This document shows positions 7,454-15,567 of a stretch of DNA of 29,315 bases, one piece after another. Location of the stretch: the IMG/VR virus record IMGVR_UViG_3300021185_003296, positions 1 to 29,315 of that record. One strand, given 5' to 3'. Source of the DNA: a virus. Under the pieces are notes generated by a model. It was given only the letters and a program-made list of their open reading frames with translations. It made no database searches and had not been told where the DNA came from. The stretch's first letter is position 1; every line of letters starts with the position of its first letter. Made by a program: the position numbers and the translations under genes.

Positions 7454-9159
7454 GCAGGGTAATATTTACAACATACGACGACATTGATCATGTGGATGAT
7501 CGGTGGGGTGCGAACGTACACCAAATAGACCAAATTGAAGAATACAAAGATCGATTATTACTAAACAAAAGAATATATGCTGATGAAATTGGCGCCGACT
7601 TTAAGTTTTACTATAACACTATGAAAGACTTTGAGGTTGATGCTGGGTTTGATTTTGCAAAGGTAAATTTATATAAGCATTACTTAACAGCTCAATTGGC
7701 TGAAGAGTACGATGAAGTAATGTATGTTGATATGGATGTTTTATTTAATACTGAGCTTAATGTATTTGAAGAGCTTGATTTAGAAAAAGGTATTCATATC
7801 AAAGACCAAGATGATAAGATCGTAAATAAAAATATTAAAGAAATAGTATTTCAATCGGTTGGGCAGCGTAGTCCTACAATTAAATACCATATTACTAAAG
7901 ACTTGTTAGATGGCCAAGATAACCATGTAATGAATACTGGTATTATGATAGGTAAATCTAAACACATAAAACAAATTCATTACTATGATCGTATGATGGA
8001 AGCAATAGAAAAGCTTAATGAAATTAAATCAAATAACCTCGAAAGAGAAGATGGATCTCATTTAAGAGTTTATTATTATCCAAACAACGAAAGCATATTC
8101 TCTTATATCATGGAAAAATATGATGTACCATATGTATTAATGGATAAAGAATGGCATTATATTATTGCTGAGCCAGAAGAAATTAATTTAGATGATATTA
8201 AAATAGCTCATTTTGTTAACAAAAAGTTTAATACATTTTTTGAAGATAAAACAAAACTTATCTATTCAATTTATATTGAGATACCTGATGAGCGTTTAGA
8301 TAATCCAAAAGGTCGATCCGACGATCCCGTTAATAAAAGTCTACGAACAAAACAACGTTTAAGTAATTATGAAAAACAATTAATTGAGAACCATAAAGCT
8401 TATGCTGAAAGCGTGGGTGCGACTTATATTAACTTTCGTAGAGACGATGAGTATGAAGAGTTTTTTAATAGGTTTCCAGATTTGTCTGAGTATGATATTA
8501 TTAACTTATACAAGGTTCACCTTTTAGATAAGCTTACCCACACTGCTGATTTGGTTTTGTATATAGATTATGATGTAGTGTTTAACAAAAATATTGATGC
8601 ATTTAATTTCTTAAAGGCAGAGACATGTCTTTGTTGCGACATATCGTCAGCAGAAGATTCTGGTGTTACCCCTCGAGTTCGTGGTTATTTTGAAAAGTAT
8701 GATAAAGACTTTCGTAATCCACAGGCTAAATATTGGAACTGCCATGCTTTGTTGCAAGAGGAAGACCTTGATGGAGACAACAAAGTATTTAACACTGGTA
8801 TTATGATGGCTAGCCGGAAAGTAATGGATCGTTTAAACTACTTTGATGGTATTGATGATATTCTTGAAACAATGAAAGAGCTCAAGGAATTTTCGATGTA
8901 TCCTCCAGCCATACAAAAATCATTTGGTTATGACAACGAAACTATTATGTCTTATAAAGTTCAAATGAACAATGTCTCAGTATATCCATTGTCTCAAACG
9001 TGGCATTATAAACATGACGCCAATAAGATTAAAACATATGATAAAAATACTACTGAATTTGAACAAGAAAAAATAAGCTATAATAGTTTAGTAAAAGAAC
9101 ACAACGTAATTATGACACACTTTATTTCTAAGAACTTTGGTTTAATTTTTCAAGGATAA
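7450..9159 (+). CDS. Tandem-domain glycosyltransferase (two GT-A units), 569 aa
   Basis: Two homologous halves are visible. The first has YVDMDVLF (DxD at residues 94-96) and NHVMNTGIMIGKSK. The second has YIDYDVVF (DxD at about 373-375) and NKVFNTGIMMASRK. Each half also ends in a Trp-His-containing stretch (DKEWHYII; QTWHYKHD) and an IAHFVNKKF or MTHFISKNF tail. The order strand-DxD, NTGIM, WHY, HF resembles GT8-like retaining transferases. Both DxD motifs are intact, so both halves may be active, perhaps adding two sugars. The ATG overlaps the methyltransferase stop. Confidence 0.8.
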   Translation: MSRVIFTTYDDIDHVDDRWGANVHQIDQIEEYKDRLLLNKRIYADEIGADFKFYYNTMKDFEVDAGFDFAKVNLYKHYLTAQLAEEYDEVMYVDMDVLFNTELNVFEELDLEKGIHIKDQDDKIVNKNIKEIVFQSVGQRSPTIKYHITKDLLDGQDNHVMNTGIMIGKSKHIKQIHYYDRMMEAIEKLNEIKSNNLEREDGSHLRVYYYPNNESIFSYIMEKYDVPYVLMDKEWHYIIAEPEEINLDDIKIAHFVNKKFNTFFEDKTKLIYSIYIEIPDERLDNPKGRSDDPVNKSLRTKQRLSNYEKQLIENHKAYAESVGATYINFRRDDEYEEFFNRFPDLSEYDIINLYKVHLLDKLTHTADLVLYIDYDVVFNKNIDAFNFLKAETCLCCDISSAEDSGVTPRVRGYFEKYDKDFRNPQAKYWNCHALLQEEDLDGDNKVFNTGIMMASRKVMDRLNYFDGIDDILETMKELKEFSMYPPAIQKSFGYDNETIMSYKVQMNNVSVYPLSQTWHYKHDANKIKTYDKNTTEFEQEKISYNSLVKEHNVIMTHFISKNFGLIFQG

Positions 9160-9167
9160 ATAGACAT

Positions 9168-9884
9168 ATGCATAATACAACAAAACTCATAATTAACCAC
9201 GCGCTTTGCCACGTCTTACTTATTCCTGCATTTATGTATGGAGAAGCTTGGATGTTTTTGGCAGGGTTTTTGTGGTGGCAAATTATTGTCATTGTGGCTA
9301 TATCTGGCGGCTACCATAGATACTATTCACATAAAAGTTACGAGTGTAGTAAACTACATCAAATTATTATAAATGTTCTTGGAATATTTTCAGGCGCAGG
9401 TCCTGCTCTTACTTGGGCTGCTGTACACAAACAACATCACGCCACAAGCGATACATTAAACGACCCTCATTCATATCACCATAAAGGTAAGTTAGCTGTA
9501 TATTTAAATACGTGGGGATATGATTCTAAAATTAAAAGAAAATATATTAAAACATTGTGGCGAGACCCTATACTTAAATGGTTTCTAAAACATTATTTTA
9601 AATTAAATATAGCTATTGTATTGTTACTTACTTTAATACATCCTTTGCTTATGATATTTGGTTATGCTATTCCTGTTATACTTGCATTCCATGGTTATGG
9701 GATATTAAATATACTTGGCCACAAAGATGGGCCTACTAATTCTGCTATTGCTAATGTTTTAACCGCGGGAGAAGGATGGCATTTAAACCATCACAAAAAG
9801 CCTGGTAGTTATAAAATAGGAAACAAATGGTGGCAATTTGATCCTACCGCGTATTATATTACTCTTATGTTTAAAGGAAAGTAA
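9168..9884 (+). CDS. Membrane fatty-acid (acyl) desaturase, compact
   Basis: All three histidine boxes of the membrane di-iron desaturases are present: HRYYSH (50-55), HKQHH (87-91) and HLNHH (205-209). The ILGHKDGPTNS loop ahead of the third box is also seen. Hydrophobic stretches at about 8-46 and 145-180 supply the membrane spans. At 238 residues it is shorter than typical bacterial delta-9 enzymes of about 300 or more. Expected activity is insertion of a double bond into an acyl chain at the cytoplasmic membrane, using O2 and an electron donor not encoded here. It could alter host membrane lipids or an acyl group on another product. Confidence 0.88.
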   Translation: MHNTTKLIINHALCHVLLIPAFMYGEAWMFLAGFLWWQIIVIVAISGGYHRYYSHKSYECSKLHQIIINVLGIFSGAGPALTWAAVHKQHHATSDTLNDPHSYHHKGKLAVYLNTWGYDSKIKRKYIKTLWRDPILKWFLKHYFKLNIAIVLLLTLIHPLLMIFGYAIPVILAFHGYGILNILGHKDGPTNSAIANVLTAGEGWHLNHHKKPGSYKIGNKWWQFDPTAYYITLMFKGK

Positions 9885-10562
9885 ATGAAATTAAGATATA
9901 AAAATGAAGATCGCTTCGCAGAAACTATGGGATACGACGGATTTGAAGCCGATAAGGAAGAACTTAAAGCTATTTACAATAGAATTAAGCCTGAATGGGA
10001 AGGGCATAATAAAATCGGTATGGATGATGATCAAATTTTATATCATATTAGCTATGACGACAACATGGTACTATGGGATGAGATTTTCCAAGTCGTAAAA
10101 AGAATAGGCGAAAACTGTGGTGTAAAAATTATTTGGGAAGAAGTTAAACATGTAATGAAATTCACGTTTATGTATACTCAACCACGTGGTATTCTTCATC
10201 CGCATACTGCTCACAACTTAAGAGCTTTATCTGCTTTTAATATTCCGCTTATTGGCAAAACAGAGATTATTTTATACGACAGAAAAAAAGGTAAAAACCT
10301 AATGTTTCCAGGTAGTGATACATATGAGTATGCACGACATGAATACATTAACCCATGTTTCTTAAACGTAAATAAGTTACATGGTCTTGTGAATAACCAA
10401 GATACTGAACGCGTGATTTTAAAATGTCATATGCTTATTACACCTATTGAAACTATGATTGAAGCAACAGAAGGTGAAGAAACAATTAAACAATTACCAT
10501 ACGCGCCGTGGTTGGAAACTAAGTTCAAACAAAAGTTATGGTTAGCTAAGAGCTCTACATAA
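9885..10562 (+). CDS. Aspartyl/asparaginyl beta-hydroxylase-like cupin protein
   Basis: The segment around residues 104-125 (HPHTAHNL, then SAFNIPL) resembles the metal-binding strand of AspH-type 2-oxoglutarate oxygenases. LHGLVNN with H166 and a following Arg near 176 resembles the distal His/Arg pair. The usual HxD is not obvious: the region reads H105-P-H107-T-A-H110, so metal binding may differ or be lost. Length is 225 residues. An AAGGA ribosome site precedes the ATG, which directly follows the desaturase stop. It belongs with the other oxygenase-like genes of the island. Family call is from motif pattern only. Confidence 0.55.
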   Translation: MKLRYKNEDRFAETMGYDGFEADKEELKAIYNRIKPEWEGHNKIGMDDDQILYHISYDDNMVLWDEIFQVVKRIGENCGVKIIWEEVKHVMKFTFMYTQPRGILHPHTAHNLRALSAFNIPLIGKTEIILYDRKKGKNLMFPGSDTYEYARHEYINPCFLNVNKLHGLVNNQDTERVILKCHMLITPIETMIEATEGEETIKQLPYAPWLETKFKQKLWLAKSST

Positions 10563-11131
10563 TGGCTTATCCGGCTGAAATCAATGTGCTTAAAATGGAT
10601 TCTACAAATGAATCTATTTTTGTTCATAAGTTGAAAGAGCTTGAACAAACAGACAAAAGCAAAAATAAAGATTGGTGGCCAAACCTTATTGTAAATTATA
10701 AAAATTACGATCAATGGTATTTAGCTTTCCACAAAGAAGAAATTATATCTTTTTCTTGTGTTCAATTGTTTGGTAAAAGTACTGCCCGGCTTGCGACTAG
10801 ATTGTGGAATGGCGTAAAGAAAACTGGATTAGAAAGAGGAGTTATTTTAAATGAAGTATCTCCAGCTATGATTATGATTGAAATGCAATTAAAAGATTAT
10901 AAAAATTATAATGTTTTCTTTTCAATGCAACGGTTAAATAGAAGAAAGCACCTTGAAAAATTAGCTGAGAAGTTAAATATTAAATTAGGAAGATCCTTTA
11001 AATTAAACGATGGTATGCATCAAACATGTCCGTATGATGTTATTGATTGTTGGCAAAGTACAATATCTGAAAAAGAATTAAACTTGCCTGAAATGCCAAT
11101 TGAAGAATGGAAAGAGAAGTATTGTGACTAA
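10562..11131 (+). CDS. Unknown protein, possibly GNAT acyltransferase-like, 189 aa
   Basis: Not confidently recognised. The middle (DQWYLAFHKEEIISFSCVQLF, then ARLATRLW) loosely matches the strand-turn-strand and Arg-rich helix of GNAT-fold acyltransferases, but the pyrophosphate-binding Q/RxxGxG/A signature is not visible. The C-terminal third has no known motif. The start overlaps the previous stop (TAATG). The stop overlaps the next start, a GTG in GTGACTAA. It sits between two oxygenase-like genes, so it is probably part of the same pathway; an acyl transfer step next to a desaturase would be sensible but is speculative. Confidence 0.5.
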   Translation: MAYPAEINVLKMDSTNESIFVHKLKELEQTDKSKNKDWWPNLIVNYKNYDQWYLAFHKEEIISFSCVQLFGKSTARLATRLWNGVKKTGLERGVILNEVSPAMIMIEMQLKDYKNYNVFFSMQRLNRRKHLEKLAEKLNIKLGRSFKLNDGMHQTCPYDVIDCWQSTISEKELNLPEMPIEEWKEKYCD

Positions 11132-11747
11132 AAGCTTAATTCAAAAAACAAAAAGAGCACGTGTAAATGGACCAGGTCCAAAGAGAAACGAAATGCTTAC
11201 CTTTGCTAAAATTGGTGACGTTGATCCTGAATTGTTAGAACAACTTAAGTCTATATTATTAGAAAATCCACAAAACGATTTAGGTGGAGATGGATACAAT
11301 ATTTCTCAGCAATGTGATATTGAAAACGTATTTAATGCTGCTGATTCTTACAGGCAAGTTCTTATTCAAAAATCAATTCATGACGAAAATACTGCTTCAG
11401 AGTTTGACTATTCTGACTATGTATATGATGTAAAAGTTCCTTGGTTTAAATACATTTATAGATTAAGGTTATCTCATATGGGTCCTGGTCATACAATCAA
11501 CTGGCATATTGATACTGATACCAGTGTTATGTGTAGAGCTCAAATTTGTTTAAATGAAAATGATTCTGTGTTTAAATTCAAAACAAAGTCTGGTGTTGAA
11601 TCATTTACTATGAAGCCTGGTGAAATGTGGTTTATTAATACGGGTTGGCCACACAGTGTTGAAGGTGGAAAAACAGAAAGGTCTGTAGCAATATTTGGAT
11701 TTGAATATAGGGATTACAATGGAAATACTAACTTATTGCGCTCATAA
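11124..11747 (+). CDS. 2-oxoglutarate/Fe(II) oxygenase, AspH-like
   Basis: The start is set at GTG 11124, overlapping the previous stop; a longer reading would need translation back inside the upstream gene. The 207-residue product has a facial triad H128-x-D130 (WHIDTDT) and distal H177 (GWPHSVEGG). R186 in RSVAIFGF is the expected 2-oxoglutarate anchor. The spacing of about 49 residues between triad halves and the strand pattern fit the aspartyl/asparaginyl beta-hydroxylase group. It would hydroxylate a peptide or small-molecule side chain. The first 20 residues are basic and likely a flexible tail. Confidence 0.78.
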   Translation: MTKSLIQKTKRARVNGPGPKRNEMLTFAKIGDVDPELLEQLKSILLENPQNDLGGDGYNISQQCDIENVFNAADSYRQVLIQKSIHDENTASEFDYSDYVYDVKVPWFKYIYRLRLSHMGPGHTINWHIDTDTSVMCRAQICLNENDSVFKFKTKSGVESFTMKPGEMWFINTGWPHSVEGGKTERSVAIFGFEYRDYNGNTNLLRS

Positions 11748-12312
11748 TATAGAAGTAGATCATAACAAGATAGAACAAGAAATCTTATCAATACCTCTTA
11801 CTTCTTATCACTATGACAAATTTAGAAATACATATATACTTCCTTTGTTTAATCCTGCAGGCAAAACAGGTAAAGTAGATATTAATCTTGACGGAAATAT
11901 GAAATGGACTATGGATTTACCAAATGTTCAAAAAGCGTTTAGTCCAATTTTAAATGAGCTACCAGGAAGGTTTACTATACTCTATACTCCGCCCAATAAA
12001 GAAATGAATATACATTTAGATTGCAAAGAAGCGGAGGTTGGTACACGTCAATATAAGTGGCGTTACGTGGTTAAAGGTGATTTAAAAGGATTATATTTTT
12101 TAAATGAAAATATGGAAAAGGTTTATCCTAACCAAGGCGAAAGAAGTTATGTAATGGATGGAGGGCATCCACATTCTATTGATATTTCTGATAAACCAAA
12201 ATGGACTTTATGTATAGGATCTCCTTGGCGAGATAATTTACCTAGCGATTTAGATACATCAAAGTCATATATAATTAGTAGACCTAAAATAAAGGACCAG
12301 TGGAGTGTATGA
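11719..12312 (+). CDS. 2-oxoglutarate/Fe(II) oxygenase-like protein, AspH-type
   Basis: The start is the ATG at 11719, with GGGA upstream and a 29-base overlap with the previous gene. The 197-residue product has H99-x-D101 (IHLDCKE) and a distal GGHPHSIDI with H150 and H152. A KWTLCIGSPW strand follows, where an Arg anchor would be expected but a Lys is seen. It is related in pattern to the preceding oxygenase, so the two may be old duplicates with different substrates. The possible Arg-to-Lys change makes cosubstrate binding uncertain. Confidence 0.65.
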   Translation: MEILTYCAHNIEVDHNKIEQEILSIPLTSYHYDKFRNTYILPLFNPAGKTGKVDINLDGNMKWTMDLPNVQKAFSPILNELPGRFTILYTPPNKEMNIHLDCKEAEVGTRQYKWRYVVKGDLKGLYFLNENMEKVYPNQGERSYVMDGGHPHSIDISDKPKWTLCIGSPWRDNLPSDLDTSKSYIISRPKIKDQWSV

Positions 12313-13081
12313 AAAAGTAATGAATGAATGCTTTTATCTCCAAGAAGATATAGATTTAGACGAACAAGCATTCATAAACATATCATCTCAATTTGGAAAG
12401 TTGTGGAATGAGGAAGACCATCTTATAGCTAAAGAACCTTTGGGTGGCGAGGTTGTACAATGGACATCAAAAAACAAATTCATTAGGATGAGTATTCCTT
12501 GGCATGCCGATAACTCAGCTAGTAAAGAATACAAATATCCACTTAGATCATTTTACGCAGTATCCATACCAGACTCAGAAGATTCTAAATTATTTTTCTT
12601 AGATACTACTACGGCCTTTGAAATGATGAGTAAAGACAGACAACAATACTTAAGAGATTGTTCTATAATAGTTGGTGATAATCCAACGTTTAAACAATCT
12701 GGAAAATGGACCTTTGAAGATCCTTGGGTAGAACCATTCACAAAAATACATCCTATTACTGGACGAGAAAATATTAATTATGGATGTTTAGCGTTAGCCA
12801 GTGATGTGTTTGGATTAAGCCCAGACGAAGGTTACTCTGGAACTGAATCATATAACAAAGCCATATTACACCCCGATGGTTCTAAATGGTCTGATAAAGA
12901 AATATCAAAACTGTTTGAAGAAATGATAAATAAAGTTGGGGTATATGAACACAAATGGAAAGAAAAGCAATTCTTAGTTATGAACAATTGGGTTGGATTG
13001 CATTATAAACAAACCACTAAAATCATAGACCAAGAACGGTTAATCTGGAGAAGGACAATATTTCAACAATGGCATATATAA
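12305..13081 (+). CDS. TauD/TfdA-family 2-oxoglutarate dioxygenase
   Basis: PWHADNS provides H67-x-D69, and NNWVGLHYK provides H233. The closing ERLIWRRTIFQQWH has the Arg pair that anchors 2-oxoglutarate in TauD-like enzymes. The total of 258 residues is usual for that family. The start is a GTG at 12305 with AGGA eight bases upstream, overlapping the previous stop by 8 bases; an ATG at 12320 is an alternative five codons in. Family members hydroxylate small molecules such as taurine, carnitine precursors or free amino acids. Its subfamily differs from the AspH-like neighbours, suggesting a separate oxidation step. Confidence 0.82.
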   Translation: MYEKVMNECFYLQEDIDLDEQAFINISSQFGKLWNEEDHLIAKEPLGGEVVQWTSKNKFIRMSIPWHADNSASKEYKYPLRSFYAVSIPDSEDSKLFFLDTTTAFEMMSKDRQQYLRDCSIIVGDNPTFKQSGKWTFEDPWVEPFTKIHPITGRENINYGCLALASDVFGLSPDEGYSGTESYNKAILHPDGSKWSDKEISKLFEEMINKVGVYEHKWKEKQFLVMNNWVGLHYKQTTKIIDQERLIWRRTIFQQWHI

Positions 13082-13548
13082 CAACAATGGTTTCCACGGC
13101 AGGACCGGATGGAGACTCCGACTTTTTTAGCGACTATATAAACAATCCTAGTAAGCGCTATCAAGATTGGTCAGCACCTGTACTACCAGCAACCTTTTGG
13201 GAAAACTACGACTCCGTTTACTTGAGCTACAAAGATGCTAATAAAATTCTTTTTAGATCAAAATATGTCGACTCAAATAACGATATGTTTGTTACTCAAG
13301 TTTGGGAAAGCCAAGCTATTAGAGAACAATTTCTAATTGATGTTGACCATGCTCAATTTGAAGCAAACCTAAGCCATGGAATAACGCGTAACGATTACGA
13401 AGCTAACACATCAGTAATTGAAAGTGTTATTACAGACGTTTTAAACGCCGGCGATTATATCATTCAAATTTGTGCAGACGAGTATAGACGCCCAGGAATG
13501 GTTATTGGCGATCCCTTAAAAGGTGAAACAACATTTACTGTGGAATAA
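13069..13548 (+). CDS. Unknown protein closing the rightward operon, 159 aa
   Basis: Family not recognised. The ATG overlaps the end of the TauD-like gene by 13 bases. The protein is acidic (many Asp and Glu), soluble-looking and without signal or membrane segments. It has two predicted strand regions near YDSVYLSY and GDYIIQICADEY. One cysteine is present and no metal motif is seen. Its last codons overlap the end of the convergent minus-strand gene by 14 bases. No function is assigned. Confidence 0.65.
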   Translation: MAYITTMVSTAGPDGDSDFFSDYINNPSKRYQDWSAPVLPATFWENYDSVYLSYKDANKILFRSKYVDSNNDMFVTQVWESQAIREQFLIDVDHAQFEANLSHGITRNDYEANTSVIESVITDVLNAGDYIIQICADEYRRPGMVIGDPLKGETTFTVE

Positions 13549-14011
13549 CATTTCCAACTATGTGAGTGCGGATAAACTGTTCTCGATTTGCGTTGAGGGC
13601 AGTATGATATAAAGTAGTATCTACTAAATAAACTGATCCATCGGCTGGAAGTTTATAGACTTTACCGTCAATAATAAACATGCATCGTTCATTTGACGTT
13701 AGTGGAATATGAATCCTTGGCGTCAAGTCAATGTGATATGAATAACAGGTTCCTTTAATCATTTTCATAACACGGGTTCTATGCATCTTATATTTTGATA
13801 ATAATGAATATGTGTATTGCATATCGTCGTATAATGGTACAATGTATTCTGACTCATCAGCTCTTAAGTCATAAGTCTTTCCACAAGCTCCATCATAATC
13901 TCCTTCAAAGGCTCCTTGTAATGGAAACTGAGCAGAAACTTTTTTATTCTCTAATTCTTGAATAATCCATTCAATATCGCATTCACCAACTTTTTGTATT
14001 ACATCTTTCAT
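13535..14011 (-). CDS. Aspartyl/asparaginyl beta-hydroxylase-family oxygenase
   Basis: A clear AspH pattern is present: YHIDLTPRIHIPL gives H93-x-D95 with R99 close behind. Then come VYLVDTTLYHTALN with distal H136 and EQFIRTHIVGNV with R148 for 2-oxoglutarate. The length of 158 residues equals a bare catalytic cupin domain. It is the last gene of the leftward operon; its ATG overlaps the stop of the upstream SDR-like gene by ATGA. It likely hydroxylates Asp or Asn residues or a related small molecule. This is the most canonical AspH member in the island. Confidence 0.85.
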   Translation of the reverse strand: MKDVIQKVGECDIEWIIQELENKKVSAQFPLQGAFEGDYDGACGKTYDLRADESEYIVPLYDDMQYTYSLLSKYKMHRTRVMKMIKGTCYSYHIDLTPRIHIPLTSNERCMFIIDGKVYKLPADGSVYLVDTTLYHTALNANREQFIRTHIVGNVIPQ

Positions 14012-14445
14012 ATTGATATCGTTAGCTCCTTTACTCTATATTTTTGTTTAGTAACCCATAAAATCGTTTCAATAACATAATCTAAATCCATTTTTGGAGT
14101 ATCAACGTGTGCACATCTTTCAGTATCAAAGTATCCAAAGTTTAAACAAGTAACATTATGGCCCATGTTATATAATTGTTCGTTAGCTGCTCTTAAAGCT
14201 TTTTTCTCAATAGCATATTCAAATGCGTTTTCCCTACCAACACCATTATAGTCAGAAGCTCTTGAACCTAGACTAATTACTCTTTTACCGAGTTTGGCTG
14301 CCTTGAATAAGTTTTCAACTTGGGTATATCCATCATGTTTATTATTAATGAATATGTCGCACTCTTCTAAAGTATCAACAATTGGAAACAATTCAGCTAA
14401 TTCTTTGCCAAGACCTCGTCTTGTACCATTTACGTAGTATTTCAT
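14008..14445 (-). CDS. Miniature SDR-like NAD(P)-dependent protein, 145 aa
   Basis: The product shows the short-chain dehydrogenase set in order: GTRRGLG (GxxxGxG, residues 7-13), FINN (N34, N35), S61 after a strand (ISLGSR), and Y77-x-x-x-K81 (YAIEK). A helix and a final strand follow. Classic SDRs are about 250 residues, and the spacing between motifs here is strongly compressed, yet the catalytic Ser-Tyr-Lys candidates survive. It is flanked by oxygenases with ATGA overlaps on both sides. It may oxidise or reduce an alcohol or keto group made by them, or may only bind the cofactor. Confidence 0.72.
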   Translation of the reverse strand: MKYYVNGTRRGLGKELAELFPIVDTLEECDIFINNKHDGYTQVENLFKAAKLGKRVISLGSRASDYNGVGRENAFEYAIEKKALRAANEQLYNMGHNVTCLNFGYFDTERCAHVDTPKMDLDYVIETILWVTKQKYRVKELTISI

Positions 14446-15038
14446 AATTTATATCTCAGAGAAATTCCTGTTTTAATTCCTGACAAAACTCCTGTTGTAT
14501 GAATATATTTATTGTTAAATATCATGGCTGATCCTGGTGTAAAAGAATAAGCTTCACCGGTTAAACCAAACCACTGTTCTTTTGGTGCCCACTTTATATA
14601 TTCATATAGGTTATCATCTATAGGTTTATCTGTAAGTCCTTCGCAATCATAGTCATATGGTTTTCCCGCTACACCCGTATTAACTTGAAATTCCATAACA
14701 TCTGCGTGCAAACACCACGTAACACTGTCCTTATGATATTTTTGGTCGAATATAACAAGAGATGCATTGGGATCTGTAGTGTGTAATGGTACTACAACGT
14801 TAACAGTTTCTTTCCATTCTTCTCTATGGTCTGTATGTGGCAAGTATGGCTTTGTATGTTGGTAATAGTTGCCGCCAACTCTTTCCCACCCACTCATAAG
14901 TTCATCGATGATTTTTGTAGCAGGACCTGGATTTGCTTTTTTCATCGTGGGAGTATCATATTCATCTATAGAATTATACTCATCAAGCAAGCTTTGTATT
15001 TCTTCGTCAGTAAATATGTTTTGATAATATTTTTTCAT
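14442..15038 (-). CDS. 2-oxoglutarate/Fe(II) oxygenase (2OG-FeII_Oxy type)
   Basis: PYLPHTDHREEW supplies H68-x-D70. A long insert lies between two VVPL/FDQ strands, and PGSAMIFNNKYIHTTG supplies H180. GISLRYKL ends the protein with R195 as cosubstrate anchor. N-terminal FTDEEIQSLLDEY resembles the helix seen in prolyl-hydroxylase-like and phytanoyl-like members. Length is 198 residues. A GAGGAAATAA ribosome site precedes the ATG, which lies inside the end of the upstream oxygenase gene. The triad is intact, so it is probably active; substrate unknown. Confidence 0.8.
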   Translation of the reverse strand: MKKYYQNIFTDEEIQSLLDEYNSIDEYDTPTMKKANPGPATKIIDELMSGWERVGGNYYQHTKPYLPHTDHREEWKETVNVVVPLHTTDPNASLVIFDQKYHKDSVTWCLHADVMEFQVNTGVAGKPYDYDCEGLTDKPIDDNLYEYIKWAPKEQWFGLTGEAYSFTPGSAMIFNNKYIHTTGVLSGIKTGISLRYKL

Positions 15039-15567
15039 TTATTTCCTCAAAGCTTTTTCCGTATAACGAAATTCTTAAATTATATCTTTTGCCGTGTCCT
15101 GTATTATCTACCATGTGCATAGTTGAAGTATTTATTAGAGCAGCTTTATATCCATCTAAATTGTAAATCTTTCCGTTGTAATCAAAGGTTGTTGGAGCTC
15201 TTTCTGTATTTCTAAAGTCGTACATAAAAGCAGCTTTTGGAGCACCAACTGCAGCAGCTCCATCTATATGCCACTTTAATATTTTATCAGCTTTAGTAAT
15301 TAAAATAAAACAATTAAAGCCAACATCTAAATCATAATAGTTTATAAAGTCTTTAGCAATGACGTTAAGAGTTTTGTCTTTGTATTCCTTGAGCTCAGGA
15401 TTGTTTTCAACCCACTCGTCATGTCCATATATAGTCGTAACTTTTGGAACTGATCCCTGGTTATCTCTATAAAAAATGTTTTCAACATAACCTTTGAAAT
15501 GCTGATAATATTCTTCTATTTTGGAATCATCTAAAACATAGTTATCTATTTTCGTATAAGGTAACAT
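15007..15567 (-). CDS. 2-oxoglutarate/Fe(II) oxygenase-like protein, AspH-type
   Basis: LKWHIDGAA gives H100-x-D102, NTSTMHMVDN gives H151, and RYNLRISLYG gives R161 and R165 as candidate 2-oxoglutarate ligands. This is the usual AspH-like order and spacing. The N-terminal 95 residues carry no recognised motif. Length is 186 residues. A GGAGG ribosome site precedes the ATG. The gene overlaps its neighbours by 22 bases upstream and 32 bases downstream, an unusually long overlap that points to strong packing rather than simple ATGA coupling. Confidence 0.75.
   Translation of the reverse strand: MLPYTKIDNYVLDDSKIEEYYQHFKGYVENIFYRDNQGSVPKVTTIYGHDEWVENNPELKEYKDKTLNVIAKDFINYYDLDVGFNCFILITKADKILKWHIDGAAAVGAPKAAFMYDFRNTERAPTTFDYNGKIYNLDGYKAALINTSTMHMVDNTGHGKRYNLRISLYGKSFEEINEKILSKHIY

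Noticed and set aside
13545-13560. TGGAA/TTCCA inverted repeat at the convergent operon ends as a terminator
   Set aside because: The stem has only five pairs, is AT-leaning, and is not followed by a T run on either strand.
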